Assembly (NCBI RefSeq): GCF_022809125.1
Contig: NZ_JALGBI010000003.1
Coordinates: 620,001-684,000, forward strand
Reading direction: 5' to 3'
Length of the DNA: 64,000 nt
Origin: Variovorax terrae
GTDB lineage: Bacteria; Pseudomonadota; Gammaproteobacteria; Burkholderiales; Burkholderiaceae_C
Part shown: piece after piece, positions 23,618-33,082 of the stretch
Position numbering within the stretch: the first letter of the stretch is position 1
How the letters are laid out: the number at the start of each line of letters is the position of its first letter
The notes under the pieces: model-generated
The model's database searches: none
Seen by the model: the letters and a program-made list of their open reading frames with translations, nothing else
What the model was told of the DNA's origin: nothing
Translations under genes and position numbers: made by a program

Positions 23618-23898
23618 CCGCGAAGCCGCCACCGAACAGCAAACGCACGGGCAAGCGTGTCGGCATCGGCGCACGTCCACCCGCGAATCCGCACGCCGAG
23701 GCGTGGATTCGCCAGGGCGACGCCGATGCGCTGGGCAAGGGCGACCTCTACACGGCCCGCCTGACCCTCGACATCACGCCCGCCATGCGGGCGCGCATCA
23801 AGGTGTCGGCCTTCACGCAAGGCGTGACCGTCGCCGACCTGCTGCGCGGCCTGCTGGAACGGGAGTTTCCAGAACACCGCAGGGAGAACACCCCATGA
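23614..23898 (+). CDS. small ribbon-helix-helix-like partner of ParA
   Basis: A 94-residue protein. The basic N-terminus (KPPPNSKRTGKRVGIGARPP) looks disordered. The C-terminal part YTARLTLDITPAMRARIKVSAFTQGVTVADLLRGLLEREF reads as a beta strand plus two helices, the ribbon-helix-helix fold of ParG/CopG-type centromere-binding proteins. ATG overlaps the parA stop by 4 bp, supporting co-function as the ParB-equivalent of this short partition system. Identity as ParG-like is inference from fold pattern and context. Confidence 0.65.
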   Translation: MTAKPPPNSKRTGKRVGIGARPPANPHAEAWIRQGDADALGKGDLYTARLTLDITPAMRARIKVSAFTQGVTVADLLRGLLEREFPEHRRENTP

Positions 23899-24428
23899 CC
23901 GCATCCGCTTCGCCCTCCGCTGGCGCGGCCACGGCTGCGCTCGCAGCACCTTCCGGCCAGCCTGCCAGCGCGCCGCTGACGCGCGTGGCGCTGGCCTGCA
24001 TCGAACCGCGCTTCAAGCTCTATTTGCGCTTCGGCGAACCCGCACGCACGCACCAGCTCGACCGCTGGCGGCGCTGCGCCGTGTTCCTGCCGGGCGCGGT
24101 ATTCTGCCGCATGCGCTGGCAGGCGAACGACTACGGCACGATCCGCTGGCAGCTCATGGTGATGCAGGCTTGCACGCCGCTCGATGCGGCGCAGCGCATC
24201 CCCGGTGTACAGCCGGGCGCGCGCCTGCTGCTGCACGCAGAAGGCGAGAACCAGGTGCGTGCCGTGCTAGAGCGCATCGATGCCATTGAGGCTCTGGGCA
24301 TCGCGCCTGTCGGCGCCTCGCCCGCGTACTGGCGCACGCTCGCCAACCGGCTCGCTGCGCGCCTGCCGCTGCCCGAATACACCACCGAGCGGCACGCCGC
24401 TTGGCTGACCGGGAGGGCGCTGCCATGA
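23895..24428 (+). CDS. DUF2840 domain protein
   Basis: A 177-residue protein of the DUF2840 family, always found between parA and traF in this ICE group (established context). Diagnostic stretches: LTRVALACIEPRFKLYLRFGEPA, GAVFCRMRWQANDYGTIRWQLMVMQA, and GVQPGARLLLHAEGENQVRAVLERIDAIEALGI. Function unknown. The start overlaps the preceding stop by 4 bp and the stop overlaps traF by 4 bp, so it is translated as part of the parA-traF operon. Confidence 0.85.
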   Translation: MTASASPSAGAATAALAAPSGQPASAPLTRVALACIEPRFKLYLRFGEPARTHQLDRWRRCAVFLPGAVFCRMRWQANDYGTIRWQLMVMQACTPLDAAQRIPGVQPGARLLLHAEGENQVRAVLERIDAIEALGIAPVGASPAYWRTLANRLAARLPLPEYTTERHAAWLTGRALP

Positions 24429-25024
24429 CGCATCCGTCCGCCGTTGCCGGTGCAACCTACATCCCGCCGCGTCCTCGCTCGCGCTTGCGCGCTCGCATCG
24501 TGCTGGCTTTCCTGTCTGCCTGCGGCCTCGCGGCGCTCGCCTGGGCGTCCTTCGTGCAGCCAATGCCGCGCCTGGTCTACAACCCGTCCGACAGCGTGGC
24601 GGTCGGCTGGTATCGCGTCGATCCGCTGGGCGACGGCACCGGCCCGCTGCCACGTCCTTTGTCCGTGGGCAGCATCGTTCTGACCACGCTGCCGCTAGAT
24701 GCCGCCGCGCTGGCCGCGCAGCGCGGCTACCTGCCGGCGCGCGTGCCGCTGCTCAAGCGTGTGGGCGCCGTCCCGCCGCAAACGGTGTGCGTGTTCGATG
24801 CGCTGGTCTGGATCGACGGCGTGCCGGTGGCCGCCGTCCTGCCCGCCGACCGGCTGGGCCGTCTGCTGCCTTCCTGGCGGCAGTGCCGCCAGCTTCGGCC
24901 TGGCGAACTGTTCCTCTTGAGCGTGACCAACCCGGCGTCGTTCGACAGCCGGTATTTCGGCCCGGTCAGCGCGTCCGCCGTGATCGGCATTGCGCATCCG
25001 GTCTGGCTGGAATCCCGCCCATGA
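24425..25024 (+). CDS. traF: TraF-type S26 peptidase (conjugal pilin processing)
   Basis: A 199-residue membrane-anchored serine peptidase. One membrane segment covers residues about 25-45 (IVLAFLSACGLAALAWASF). NPSDSVAVGWYR holds the nucleophile Ser near residue 58 and PLLKRVGAVPPQTVCVFD the general-base Lys near residue 112; DSRYFGPVSASAVIG is the C-terminal S26 box. In RP4, TraF cyclises and matures the TrbC pilin (established knowledge). TrbC here is at 45467. Translationally coupled to the DUF2840 gene. Confidence 0.9.
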   Translation: MTHPSAVAGATYIPPRPRSRLRARIVLAFLSACGLAALAWASFVQPMPRLVYNPSDSVAVGWYRVDPLGDGTGPLPRPLSVGSIVLTTLPLDAAALAAQRGYLPARVPLLKRVGAVPPQTVCVFDALVWIDGVPVAAVLPADRLGRLLPSWRQCRQLRPGELFLLSVTNPASFDSRYFGPVSASAVIGIAHPVWLESRP

Positions 25025-25412
25025 TGGCCGTCGATTCGCTGCACGTTGCCGTGCATCTCATCGTGCCATCGGGCGTGTCGTTCTGCTGTCCGTCGCCGTG
25101 TCGTCGCGCGTGCAGTGCGGGTGCATTCGCACCGCACATCGCGCTGATTCGCGCGTTCGCCGGCGCGCTGGCTGCTCGCGCAGCAGCGCCGCCGGGCCGC
25201 CGCTGCCCTGAGCGCCAGCGAAGGGCAAAGGCGGAAGGCAAGACAAAAGGGGGCGGCACCTGTCGGCCCGCAAAGCCAGTCTGCACGTGGGGGTGGCGCG
25301 GCACGGCGCGGCTTCGCCGCCGTGCCGCAGGGGGCGCGTGGCCCGCGCCAATGCAGGCATGTCCGCGTGCTTCGCACGACCGGACACGCCATAGCTTCAC
25401 TGGGGAACGGCC
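25025..25412. other. 388-bp non-coding region, candidate oriT
   Basis: No convincing gene. It precedes the relaxase gene, the usual place for a transfer origin. A perfect inverted repeat GCGGCACGGCG (25298-25308) / CGCCGTGCCGC (25318-25328) has a 9-nt loop. A purine-rich strip near 25220-25250 (GGCAAGACAAAAGGGGG) and a second hairpin around 25362-25385 flank it. No nic consensus of the YATCCTG type was found, so the assignment rests on position. Confidence 0.3.
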
Positions 25413-27386
25413 ATGACCAAGCGTCGTGATGACGATTTCCGTATCCGCCCCAGCGCCCCGAAAAACCGGGGCCAGGGTTTCATCGCCAAGGTGCTCAAGC
25501 AGGCAGGCAAGGCCAGCGGCGGCAAGTCGGCGGTGCACCGTCCTGGTGCTGCCAGCGGCACCGGCCAACGGCCCGGCTCGCGCCTGGGGCGCGGCCACAC
25601 GGCGGCGCGCTTCGCCGGGGCGAAGCTCACGTCCCTATCCCGGCGCGTGACCATCAAAACCCTGCTGGTCAACCAGCAGAGGGCCAGCCCGCAGTCGCTC
25701 GCCAAGCACCTGCGCTACATCGAGCGCGATGGCGTGGGCCGCGATGGCGAGCCGGGCCAAGCCTACGGGCAGCAGACCGATGCTGCCGACCTCGACGCCT
25801 TCAAGGAACGCTGCGCCGACGACCGGCACCATTTCCGCTTCATCCTCTCGCCCGAGGATGGGGCCGAGTTGGAAGACCTGCGCACCTACTCCCGGCACCT
25901 GATGGGCCGCATGGAGGCAGACCTGGGCACGCGGCTGGATTGGGTGGCCGTCGATCACTGGAACACCGACAACCCGCACACACACATCGTCGTGCGCGGG
26001 CGTGACGACACCGGCAAAGACCTCATCATCGCCGGCGACTACATCGCCGATGGCTTCCGCCATCGCGCCGCCGAACTGGCGACCGAATGGCTGGGGCCGC
26101 GCACCGAGCTGGAGATCCAGCAGACCTTGCAGCGCGAGGTGGAGCAAGAGCGATGGACGAGCCTGGATCGCACGTTGCAGCGCGAGGCCGACGAGGATGG
26201 CCGGGTGCAGATCGAACGCGTTAACGAACCCCGGCTGCAACGCCAGCGCCTGCTGCTGATCGGTCGCCTGCAACGCTTGCAGCGCCTAGGCCTGGCCGAC
26301 GAGATGCAGCCCGGCACCTGGGCCGTCCATGCCGACGCGGAAAAGACCCTGCGCGCCCTGGGCGAGCGTGGCGACATCATCCGCACCATGCAGCGGGCAA
26401 TGCGCGGCGAGCCGCGCGAGCTGGCGGTATTCGAGCCGGGTGACGATGGCCGAACCATCCTCGGCCGCGTGGCTGCGAAGGGACTGGCCGACGAGCTGCG
26501 CGACCGGGGCTATCTGGTCATCGACGGGGTGGACGGCAAAGCCCACTACGTCGCGCTCAATGCCCACGACGAGCTGGCGAACTATCCGACTGGCGCCGTG
26601 GTGGAAGTGAAGGGATCGGCCGACGTGCGCGCAGCCGACAAGAACATCGCCGCGCTGGCGAGCGATGGCCTGTACCGCACCGACCACCACCTCGCCATCG
26701 CGCAGGGCCAGACCGTGCCGGGCCGCGATCCGCAGGAAGTCGTCGCCGCCCATGTCCGCCGGCTCGAAGCCCTGCGCAGAGCCGGCATCGTGGAGCGCGT
26801 GGCCGAAGGGCTGTGGAAGGTGCCGGACGACCTGTCCGAGCAGGGCCGACGCTACGATGCGCAGCGCCTGGGCGGCGTGGCCGTGGAGTTGAAATCGCAC
26901 CTGCCCATCGAGCGGCAGACACGCATGATCGGGGCCACCTGGCTCGACCAGCAGTTGATCGGCGGCGGCTCGGGCCTGGGCGACCTGGGCTTTGGCGGCG
27001 AGGCCAAACAGGCGATGCAGCACCGCGCCGACTTCCTGGCCGAACAGGGGCTGGCAGAGCGGCGCGGGCAGCGCGTGATCCTGGCGCGCAACCTGCTGGG
27101 CACGTTGCGCAGCCGGGAATTGGCGCAAGCCGCTAAGGATATTGCCGCCGAAACAGGCCTGGAGCATCGTTCGGTGGCTGACGGTCAGCGAGTGGCCGGC
27201 ATCTACCGGCGCTCCGTCATGCTCGCCAGCGGGCGCTACGCGATGCTCGATGACGGCATGGGATTCAGCTTGGTGCCGTGGAAGCCGTTGATAGAACAGC
27301 GGCTGGGACAGCAAATCGCTGCGACGGTACGCGGTGGCGGGGTGTCATGGGAGATTGGTCGGCAGCGTGGCCCCACTATCGGCTAG
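25413..27386 (+). CDS. relaxase/mobilization nuclease (VirD2-like, DUF3363)
   Basis: A 657-residue protein that would nick oriT and pilot the strand through the secretion channel. After a basic N-terminus, AKHLRYIERDG near residue 98 resembles relaxase motif I with its Tyr, and DNPHTHIVVRGRDDTGKD near residue 186 is the metal-binding HxH motif III. The C-terminal half (about 280-640) is the DUF3363 extension typical of Tn4371-type relaxases. The start MTKRRDDDFRIRPSAPKNRG is the family's usual N-terminus. It is followed directly by the cargo region, so nothing downstream is obviously co-transcribed. Confidence 0.9.
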   Translation: MTKRRDDDFRIRPSAPKNRGQGFIAKVLKQAGKASGGKSAVHRPGAASGTGQRPGSRLGRGHTAARFAGAKLTSLSRRVTIKTLLVNQQRASPQSLAKHLRYIERDGVGRDGEPGQAYGQQTDAADLDAFKERCADDRHHFRFILSPEDGAELEDLRTYSRHLMGRMEADLGTRLDWVAVDHWNTDNPHTHIVVRGRDDTGKDLIIAGDYIADGFRHRAAELATEWLGPRTELEIQQTLQREVEQERWTSLDRTLQREADEDGRVQIERVNEPRLQRQRLLLIGRLQRLQRLGLADEMQPGTWAVHADAEKTLRALGERGDIIRTMQRAMRGEPRELAVFEPGDDGRTILGRVAAKGLADELRDRGYLVIDGVDGKAHYVALNAHDELANYPTGAVVEVKGSADVRAADKNIAALASDGLYRTDHHLAIAQGQTVPGRDPQEVVAAHVRRLEALRRAGIVERVAEGLWKVPDDLSEQGRRYDAQRLGGVAVELKSHLPIERQTRMIGATWLDQQLIGGGSGLGDLGFGGEAKQAMQHRADFLAEQGLAERRGQRVILARNLLGTLRSRELAQAAKDIAAETGLEHRSVADGQRVAGIYRRSVMLASGRYAMLDDGMGFSLVPWKPLIEQRLGQQIAATVRGGGVSWEIGRQRGPTIG

Positions 27387-27524
27387 TGTCAATCAGTGTG
27401 CTCCGCCAGAACATTAGGCGGTACGCGACCGCTCGCTGGTGGTGATCGCTGCCCATGCGGCCCAAGGGCGGCGTCACTGTCGGCCTGCCTTTCCCATGCG
27501 CTAACGCTTGGTGTCACAGAGTAG

Positions 27525-27623
27525 GAGACCGGAGAACTGCTGGCCGATGTCGCCCTCTACAGCGGATGGGGTAACGCGCTTCAAGGAGCCGAGTTCGTGA
27601 TCCGGTACTACCAAAGTCGCTGA
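27525..27623 (+). pseudogene. short orphan fragment resembling the end of a carboxymuconolactone decarboxylase-like gene
   Basis: A 32-codon open stretch without a start encodes ETGELLADVALYSGWGNALQ and a tail ending in RYYQSR. The 'ELI..ALYAGWPNA' pattern is typical of the C-terminus of carboxymuconolactone decarboxylase/AhpD-like proteins (from memory). It lies between the relaxase and cargo genes in a 283-bp gap (27387-27669) with no other gene. Its likely origin is a broken edge of the cargo insertion. Confidence 0.35.
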
Positions 27624-27669
27624 TCAGCATGAAGCGCGAGCGTGGGCAGTGCTGCGTGGAATGCAGCCA

Positions 27670-28740
27670 TCAAATGCTCATCAGGCTCATGGTGGGATAG
27701 TCGGTATAGAACCGTTGCGTTCCACCATAGAAGCCTTCGCTTTGCGCTTCGTTCAAGGGCGCATCCGCCTTGATCCGCTCGATGAAATCCGGGTTCGCAA
27801 GTACCTTCTGGCCATAGGCTTCCAAATCGGCCAGGCCCGACTTCACATCCTCGCCGATCTGCTCGCGCGGACGCCCCGGCCGGTTCAGGATCAGGGGACC
27901 GCGCCAGAGCTTGCGCAGGTCGGCCATCAGCGTCTCGTTGCCCAGGTGCATCACATGCAGATAGGCCAAGCCCAGGGCATCGAGTTCGGCCACCAGGTGG
28001 CGGTACAGGTCGGAACTTTCGGGGCCTTCATCGATGCCCCACATCGTGGAGCCCGGTGAAAGGCGAATGCCTGTGCGATCCGCGCCGATTTCACTGGCAA
28101 CTTCTTTCGCAACTTCAATGGCGAAGCGAGCGCGGTTCACGATGGAACCGCCGTACTCATCGGTGCGTGCATTGGCGCTGGGTGCCAGGAACTGATGAAT
28201 CAGGTAGGCGTTTGCGCCGTGGATCTCGACGCCATCCGCGCCGGCCTCGATGGCGCAGCGGGCCGCGTGGCGGAAATCCTGGACAGTCTGCCTGACCTCT
28301 TCGGCGGCCAAGGCACGCGGCACGGGGATGTCCTGCATCCCGGTCGGCGTGAAGATCTGCGTGCCCGGTGAGATGGCCGAGGGTGCGACACCCTGGCGAT
28401 GATGAGGCGTGTTGTCGGGATGGGACATCCGACCCACGTGCATGAGCTGAATGAAGATGCGCCCGCCACTGTGATGCACTGCTTCAGTGGTCTTCTTCCA
28501 GCCCGCTATGTGCGCATCGGTGTAGATGCCAGGGGTGGCGAGGTAGCCCTGGCCGTCGTCGGAGGGCTGAGTGCCTTCGGTCACGATCAGGCCAACACTG
28601 GCGCGCTGCCCGTAGTACGTGGCGGCCAGTTCGCCAGGCGTGCCGTCGTACTGCGCGCGCGAGCGCGTCATCGGTGCCATGACGAATCGATTGGACAAGG
28701 TGTAGCGACCGATCTGTACCGGAGTAAAGAGTTCGTTCAT
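27670..28740 (-). CDS. Old Yellow Enzyme family NAD(P)H:flavin oxidoreductase (alkene reductase)
   Basis: A 356-residue FMN-dependent TIM-barrel enzyme that would reduce electrophilic C=C bonds or nitro groups using NAD(P)H. Landmarks: RFVMAPMTRSRAQ at the N-terminus; EIHGANAYLIHQFL with the substrate-binding His/Asn pair near residue 180; TDEYGGSIVNRARF; and an FMN-phosphate region near NRPGRPREQ. Length fits the NemA/XenB group. It lies downstream of the LysR gene on the same strand (about 100-bp gap), so it is probably a target of that regulator and part of the redox cargo. Confidence 0.92.
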   Translation of the reverse strand: MNELFTPVQIGRYTLSNRFVMAPMTRSRAQYDGTPGELAATYYGQRASVGLIVTEGTQPSDDGQGYLATPGIYTDAHIAGWKKTTEAVHHSGGRIFIQLMHVGRMSHPDNTPHHRQGVAPSAISPGTQIFTPTGMQDIPVPRALAAEEVRQTVQDFRHAARCAIEAGADGVEIHGANAYLIHQFLAPSANARTDEYGGSIVNRARFAIEVAKEVASEIGADRTGIRLSPGSTMWGIDEGPESSDLYRHLVAELDALGLAYLHVMHLGNETLMADLRKLWRGPLILNRPGRPREQIGEDVKSGLADLEAYGQKVLANPDFIERIKADAPLNEAQSEGFYGGTQRFYTDYPTMSLMSI

Positions 28741-28841
28741 TGGTTTTCTTCAATTCATATTGGTTTGATCAGGGCGTGGCAATGCCGGAGACAGCGGCTC
28801 CAGCCCGCGCCCATGGATTGGACGAAGCAGCCTGCCCGGGC

Positions 28842-29756
28842 TTATCGCTTTTTGGAACCAGTTGGCGCAGTCCAGCGCAGCGCATCAAGTACCAGCGAGA
28901 ACGCATGGGAGGGTTGTCTGCGGCTGGGGTAGTACAGGTAATAGCCAGCGAACGGTGGACACCAGTCCTCCAGCACGCGCACCAATCGGCCCTGCTCGAG
29001 GTGGGGGGCAAACTCTTCTTCGGGCAGCGAGGCGATTCCCAATCCGGCCACCGCCGCATCCACCATGCTGGGTGAGGTGTTGAAGATGAGCTGTCCATCC
29101 ACCCGCACGTTCAATGCTTGGCCGCGGCGCTCGAAGTCCCAGGTGTAGAGGCCGCCGGCCGTCTGCATGCGCATGTTGATGCAATTGTGCTTGAGCAGGT
29201 CGCGCGGCGTCTTGGGAATGGGATGCGTCTTGAAGTACGCAGGCGAAGCCGCGATCGCCATGCGCAACTGCGGCCCGATCGGTACCGCGATCATGTCCTT
29301 GTCGATGGTGTCGCCCATCCGCACGCCCGCATCGAAGCGGTCGGCAACGATGTCCCGGAATCCATAGTTGATGTCGAACTCGACCTTGATGTCGGGATAC
29401 TCGAGCAGCAAGGGCGTGAGCTTGGGCAGCAACGTGGTGCGAAGAATGTGCTCGCCGCAGGTGATGCGCACCGTGCCAGCCGGCTTGTCCCGCATCTCCG
29501 TCAGTTCATCCAGTTCTGCGTCGATCTCATCGAATCGGTGCCCGATGGCCTTGAGCAGGCGCTCGCCGGCAGCCGTGGGCGACACGCTGCGCGTGGTGCG
29601 CGTGAGCAGTCGGATCTCCAGCCGCGCCTCCAGGCCGCTGATGGCCTGGCTGAGGGCCGACTGTGTGACGCCCAGCAGCGAGGCCGCGCGCGTGAAGCTG
29701 CCTTCCCGCGCCACGGTCACGAAGTACAGCAGATCGTTGAGGTTGCGTTTGACCAT
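28842..29756 (-). CDS. LysR-family regulator, probable controller of the redox cargo
   Basis: A 304-residue regulator from MVKRNLNDLLYF; an alternative ATG at 29780 would add eight codons and run to within 3 bp of the operator. The HTH is SFTRAASLLGVTQSALSQAISGLEARL (residues about 18-45); the effector domain follows from about 90 (GTVRITCGEH). The perfect palindrome ATTAGT-GCA-ACTAAT lies 27 bp upstream of ATG 29756, between this gene and the divergent DUF6152 gene, the classic LysR autoregulation layout. The same bipartite site occurs twice more in the cargo. The inducer is unknown; a reactive carbonyl or quinone would fit the regulated enzymes (inference). Confidence 0.88.
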   Translation of the reverse strand: MVKRNLNDLLYFVTVAREGSFTRAASLLGVTQSALSQAISGLEARLEIRLLTRTTRSVSPTAAGERLLKAIGHRFDEIDAELDELTEMRDKPAGTVRITCGEHILRTTLLPKLTPLLLEYPDIKVEFDINYGFRDIVADRFDAGVRMGDTIDKDMIAVPIGPQLRMAIAASPAYFKTHPIPKTPRDLLKHNCINMRMQTAGGLYTWDFERRGQALNVRVDGQLIFNTSPSMVDAAVAGLGIASLPEEEFAPHLEQGRLVRVLEDWCPPFAGYYLYYPSRRQPSHAFSLVLDALRWTAPTGSKKR

Positions 29757-29782
29757 GGGAAGAAGTGTCCCATGGAGCATTA

Positions 29783-29824
29783 ATTAGTGCAACTAATATG
29801 CCTTAGAAGAACAAATTAGCTAGT
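29783..29824. promoter_or_regulatory. LysR-type operator, copy A
   Basis: ATTAGTGCAACTAAT (29783-29797, perfect dyad, T-N11-A type) is followed by ATGCCTTAGAAG and by ATTAGCTAGT at 29815-29824. The two half-sites start 32 bp apart, three helical turns, as expected for recognition and activation sites of a LysR regulator. It lies between the divergent LysR and DUF6152 genes. Confidence 0.75.
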
Positions 29825-29890
29825 CAAGCTGACCTCCAAGCCCCAACATTCGAGAACCGAAGAAGTCGATACCGATGCCTTGGAGTGGCC
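29825..29890 (+). repeat. decayed duplicate of the cyclophilin-lipoprotein gene start
   Basis: Directly after operator A the sequence keeps gapless similarity to the stretch after operator B (31189 on), through GAAGAAGTCGATACCGATGCC, which matches codons 2-8 (KKSIPMP) of the gene at 31221. Here the start codon is CGA and the frame does not continue. Operator plus gene start was therefore duplicated and one copy has degraded. The DUF6152 gene starts downstream. Confidence 0.6.
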
Positions 29891-29947
29891 AAGACGCCAA
29901 TCCTCGCCGGTCTCGTGGCGCAACCGATGAAAGCGGAGAAATGAAGA

Positions 29948-30508
29948 ATGGCCAATACCGACCGGAAATGCATCCATGGGAATGAAGTCGCATCGCGCAG
30001 CCGCCGGCGCGTGATCCTCGGAGCTGCCGCGCTGGCTGCGGCCTCGCTTTTGCCGGCCCTGCCGGCGTTCGCGCATCACGGGTGGCCCGGCTTCGACACC
30101 GACCGCCTCACCTACGTCGCGGGAACGGTCTCTTCGGAGGGCGTCTGGGGCAATCCACACTCGCTCTTCGACATTGCCGTGGACAGCAACCTGCCTGCCC
30201 GCACGCCCACGCTGACGATTCCGAAGGAGTTGCAACACCCCGAGGACAGTATCCGGGTCAATGCCGCCCCCTCGTACAAAGGCTCCCGCAAGGAACTGAA
30301 GATCATCATCGCGCCGCCGGCGTGGTCGGGCCGATGGGGTCTGGACCGCCCGCTGAAGATCGGTGAGCGTGTCCAGGCGGTCGGCTACATCAATCGGACA
30401 GACGACGGCCTGTTTCGGCCTGTGGTGTTCTGGTACGGGCCTGACGCAGTGCCTGTGAACCAGGTGCTGGGTAACACGCTCCCGGTACGAGCGCCGCTGC
30501 CGAAATAA
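29948..30508 (+). CDS. exported DUF6152-family protein
   Basis: A 186-residue protein with a Tat-like signal: SRSRRRVILGAAALAAASLL near residues 16-37, then cleavage after PAFA-HHG. The mature part (HHGWPGFDTDRLTYVAGTV, WGNPHSLFDIAV, LKIGERVQAVGYINR) fits the DUF6152 family, small periplasmic OB-like proteins often encoded beside DUF6644 membrane proteins (from memory). Function unknown. It follows operator A and overlaps no other gene; the DUF6644 gene starts 56 bp later. Metal or cofactor binding by the His-rich start of the mature protein is possible. Confidence 0.7.
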   Translation: MANTDRKCIHGNEVASRSRRRVILGAAALAAASLLPALPAFAHHGWPGFDTDRLTYVAGTVSSEGVWGNPHSLFDIAVDSNLPARTPTLTIPKELQHPEDSIRVNAAPSYKGSRKELKIIIAPPAWSGRWGLDRPLKIGERVQAVGYINRTDDGLFRPVVFWYGPDAVPVNQVLGNTLPVRAPLPK

Positions 30509-30564
30509 GGCTTGCGCGACAGGCGCGGGCGGGTGACGCCGCCTGCGCCCTCGCACCCGCCGGA

Positions 30565-31071
30565 ATGGAATGGTCTATGCCTGAATTGCTCAACTCTTTA
30601 CTAAGGCTGTTGCAGGACTCCGCGCTCGGAGAGACGGTGCGCAACGCCGAATTCCTCTATCCCGTACTGGAGGCCAGCCACATCCTCGGGATCGCGCTCC
30701 TGGTCGGCCCGGCTTTCACCTTCGACCTCCGATTGCTGGGATTCGGACACCGTATCGTGCCGGTCACCACCGCCGCGCGCCATCTGCTGCCCGTCTCCCA
30801 CATCGGCTTTGCCATCGTCATGATCACGGGCATCGCGCTACTCAGCTCGCAGGCCACCGTGGTCGCTGGCACCGGAGCTGCGCCGTGGAAGTTCGGCCTG
30901 TTGATCCTCGCCTGCGTCAACGTGCTGGTGTTCCACTGCGGCATCTACCGCCGCGTCAATGAGTGGACGGATGCCGCCGTGACCCCGATCGCCGCCCGCG
31001 CTGGGGCAAGCGTGTCACTGATCGCATGGACAGGCGTGATCTTCGCCGGCCGGCTCCTCGCCTACACATAA
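30565..31071 (+). CDS. DUF6644-like four-helix membrane protein
   Basis: A 168-residue inner-membrane protein with about four hydrophobic segments (residues about 30-50, 65-85, 95-125, 145-165). FLYPVLEASHILGIALLVGP and a later HIGFAIVMITGIALLS each hold a conserved-type His in a helix, which suggests heme or metal contact (inference). The start is ATG 30565 or ATG 30577; the latter has GGAATGG just upstream. It pairs with the exported DUF6152 protein, with which it probably forms a small redox or sensory unit. No close functional assignment. Confidence 0.65.
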   Translation: MEWSMPELLNSLLRLLQDSALGETVRNAEFLYPVLEASHILGIALLVGPAFTFDLRLLGFGHRIVPVTTAARHLLPVSHIGFAIVMITGIALLSSQATVVAGTGAAPWKFGLLILACVNVLVFHCGIYRRVNEWTDAAVTPIAARAGASVSLIAWTGVIFAGRLLAYT

Positions 31072-31146
31072 CCTTCGGAGCGTCGGAATCAACTCCGAAC
31101 CTCCATCTGCTGTTTGACCTTGACGGCAGCTACAGGCGACCGATTG

Positions 31147-31188
31147 ATTAGCACAGCTACTATGCCTTAGAAGGTTTCATTAGCTAGT
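31147..31188. promoter_or_regulatory. LysR-type operator, copy B
   Basis: ATTAGCACAGCTACT (31147-31161), then ATGCCTTAGAAG and ATTAGCTAGT (31179-31188), again with 32 bp between half-site starts. It is 33 bp upstream of the first cyclophilin-like lipoprotein gene and so would control the long operon 31221-40158. The right arm of the first dyad is less perfect than in copy A. The rest of the gap 31072-31220 has no gene. Confidence 0.7.
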
Positions 31189-31220
31189 CAAGTTGACTTG
31201 TACGCGCCAATATTCAGGGC

Positions 31221-31736
31221 ATGAAGAAGTCAATCCCAATGCCCCTGAATTGGCTGAGGCGCAAGACCCTGATCTTGCTGGCTGGCTCGGCCCTGGTACT
31301 CGCGGCATGCGGCGGCGGCGCTTCGGCAACTGGGTCGCCCGACAGCGACCCGCCCGCATCCACACAGGAGGCTGCCATGAAGATTCGCCTGACGGTCGAT
31401 GGCCAGGTGGCCACCGCCACGCTGTACGACAACGCCACCGCGCGAGACTTTGCGGCGCTGTTGCCGCTGACCCTGACGCTGACCGACTACGCGCGCATTG
31501 AGCGCATTGCCGACCTCCCGCAAAGGCTCACCCGGGGTAGCGCGGAAAGCGCAGTTCCGGTGAAGGCAGGCGATCTCGCCTACTACGCGCCCTGGGGCAA
31601 CCTGGCGATCTTCGTCGAGGACGGCTCAGGCAACTACACGGGCGACCTGATGCGCCTCGGCGCAGTGGAGATGGGGCTGCCCGCGCTGCAGCGCCCCGGG
31701 CCACTGCAGGTCACGATCGAGCGCCTGCTCGATTGA
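31221..31736 (+). CDS. cyclophilin-like-fold lipoprotein, first copy
   Basis: A 171-residue protein. A lipoprotein signal ends in the lipobox LVLAACGG (Cys near residue 30), after basic LRRKT and a hydrophobic stretch. The mature domain MKIRLTVDGQVATATLYDNATARDFAALLPLTLTL, with YYAPWGNLAIF and LMRLGAVE, is the cyclophilin_like family (TM1367-like beta barrel). The family is not known to have isomerase activity; many copies neighbour aldo/keto and SDR enzymes (established context). It is first in the operon and precedes the aldo/keto reductase by 56 bp. Its paralogue is at 34333. Confidence 0.78.
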   Translation: MKKSIPMPLNWLRRKTLILLAGSALVLAACGGGASATGSPDSDPPASTQEAAMKIRLTVDGQVATATLYDNATARDFAALLPLTLTLTDYARIERIADLPQRLTRGSAESAVPVKAGDLAYYAPWGNLAIFVEDGSGNYTGDLMRLGAVEMGLPALQRPGPLQVTIERLLD

Positions 31737-31780
31737 CCGTCTCCCGAGTCCTAACCCTCATCGCAATCACTTCAACTTGA

Positions 31781-32980
<1,200 letters not shown>

Positions 32981-33082
32981 AACCAAGCAGGGCCGACCCA
33001 ACCCTGCGCCGACCTCTCCGCCGTGCTCGCTGGACGAGCACGGCGTTTTCCATAGACATCAGGGCAGAGAACGAAGAACCCC

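Noticed and set aside
25021..25416. Possible gene between traF and the relaxase gene
   Set aside because: The frame is Arg/Ala/Cys-rich with no domain and contains the perfect hairpin; more likely oriT/leader DNA.
29948..29950. KKSIPMP-like frame after operator A as an active gene
   Set aside because: The start codon is CGA and the frame is not continued as in the copy at 31221; it is a decayed duplicate.
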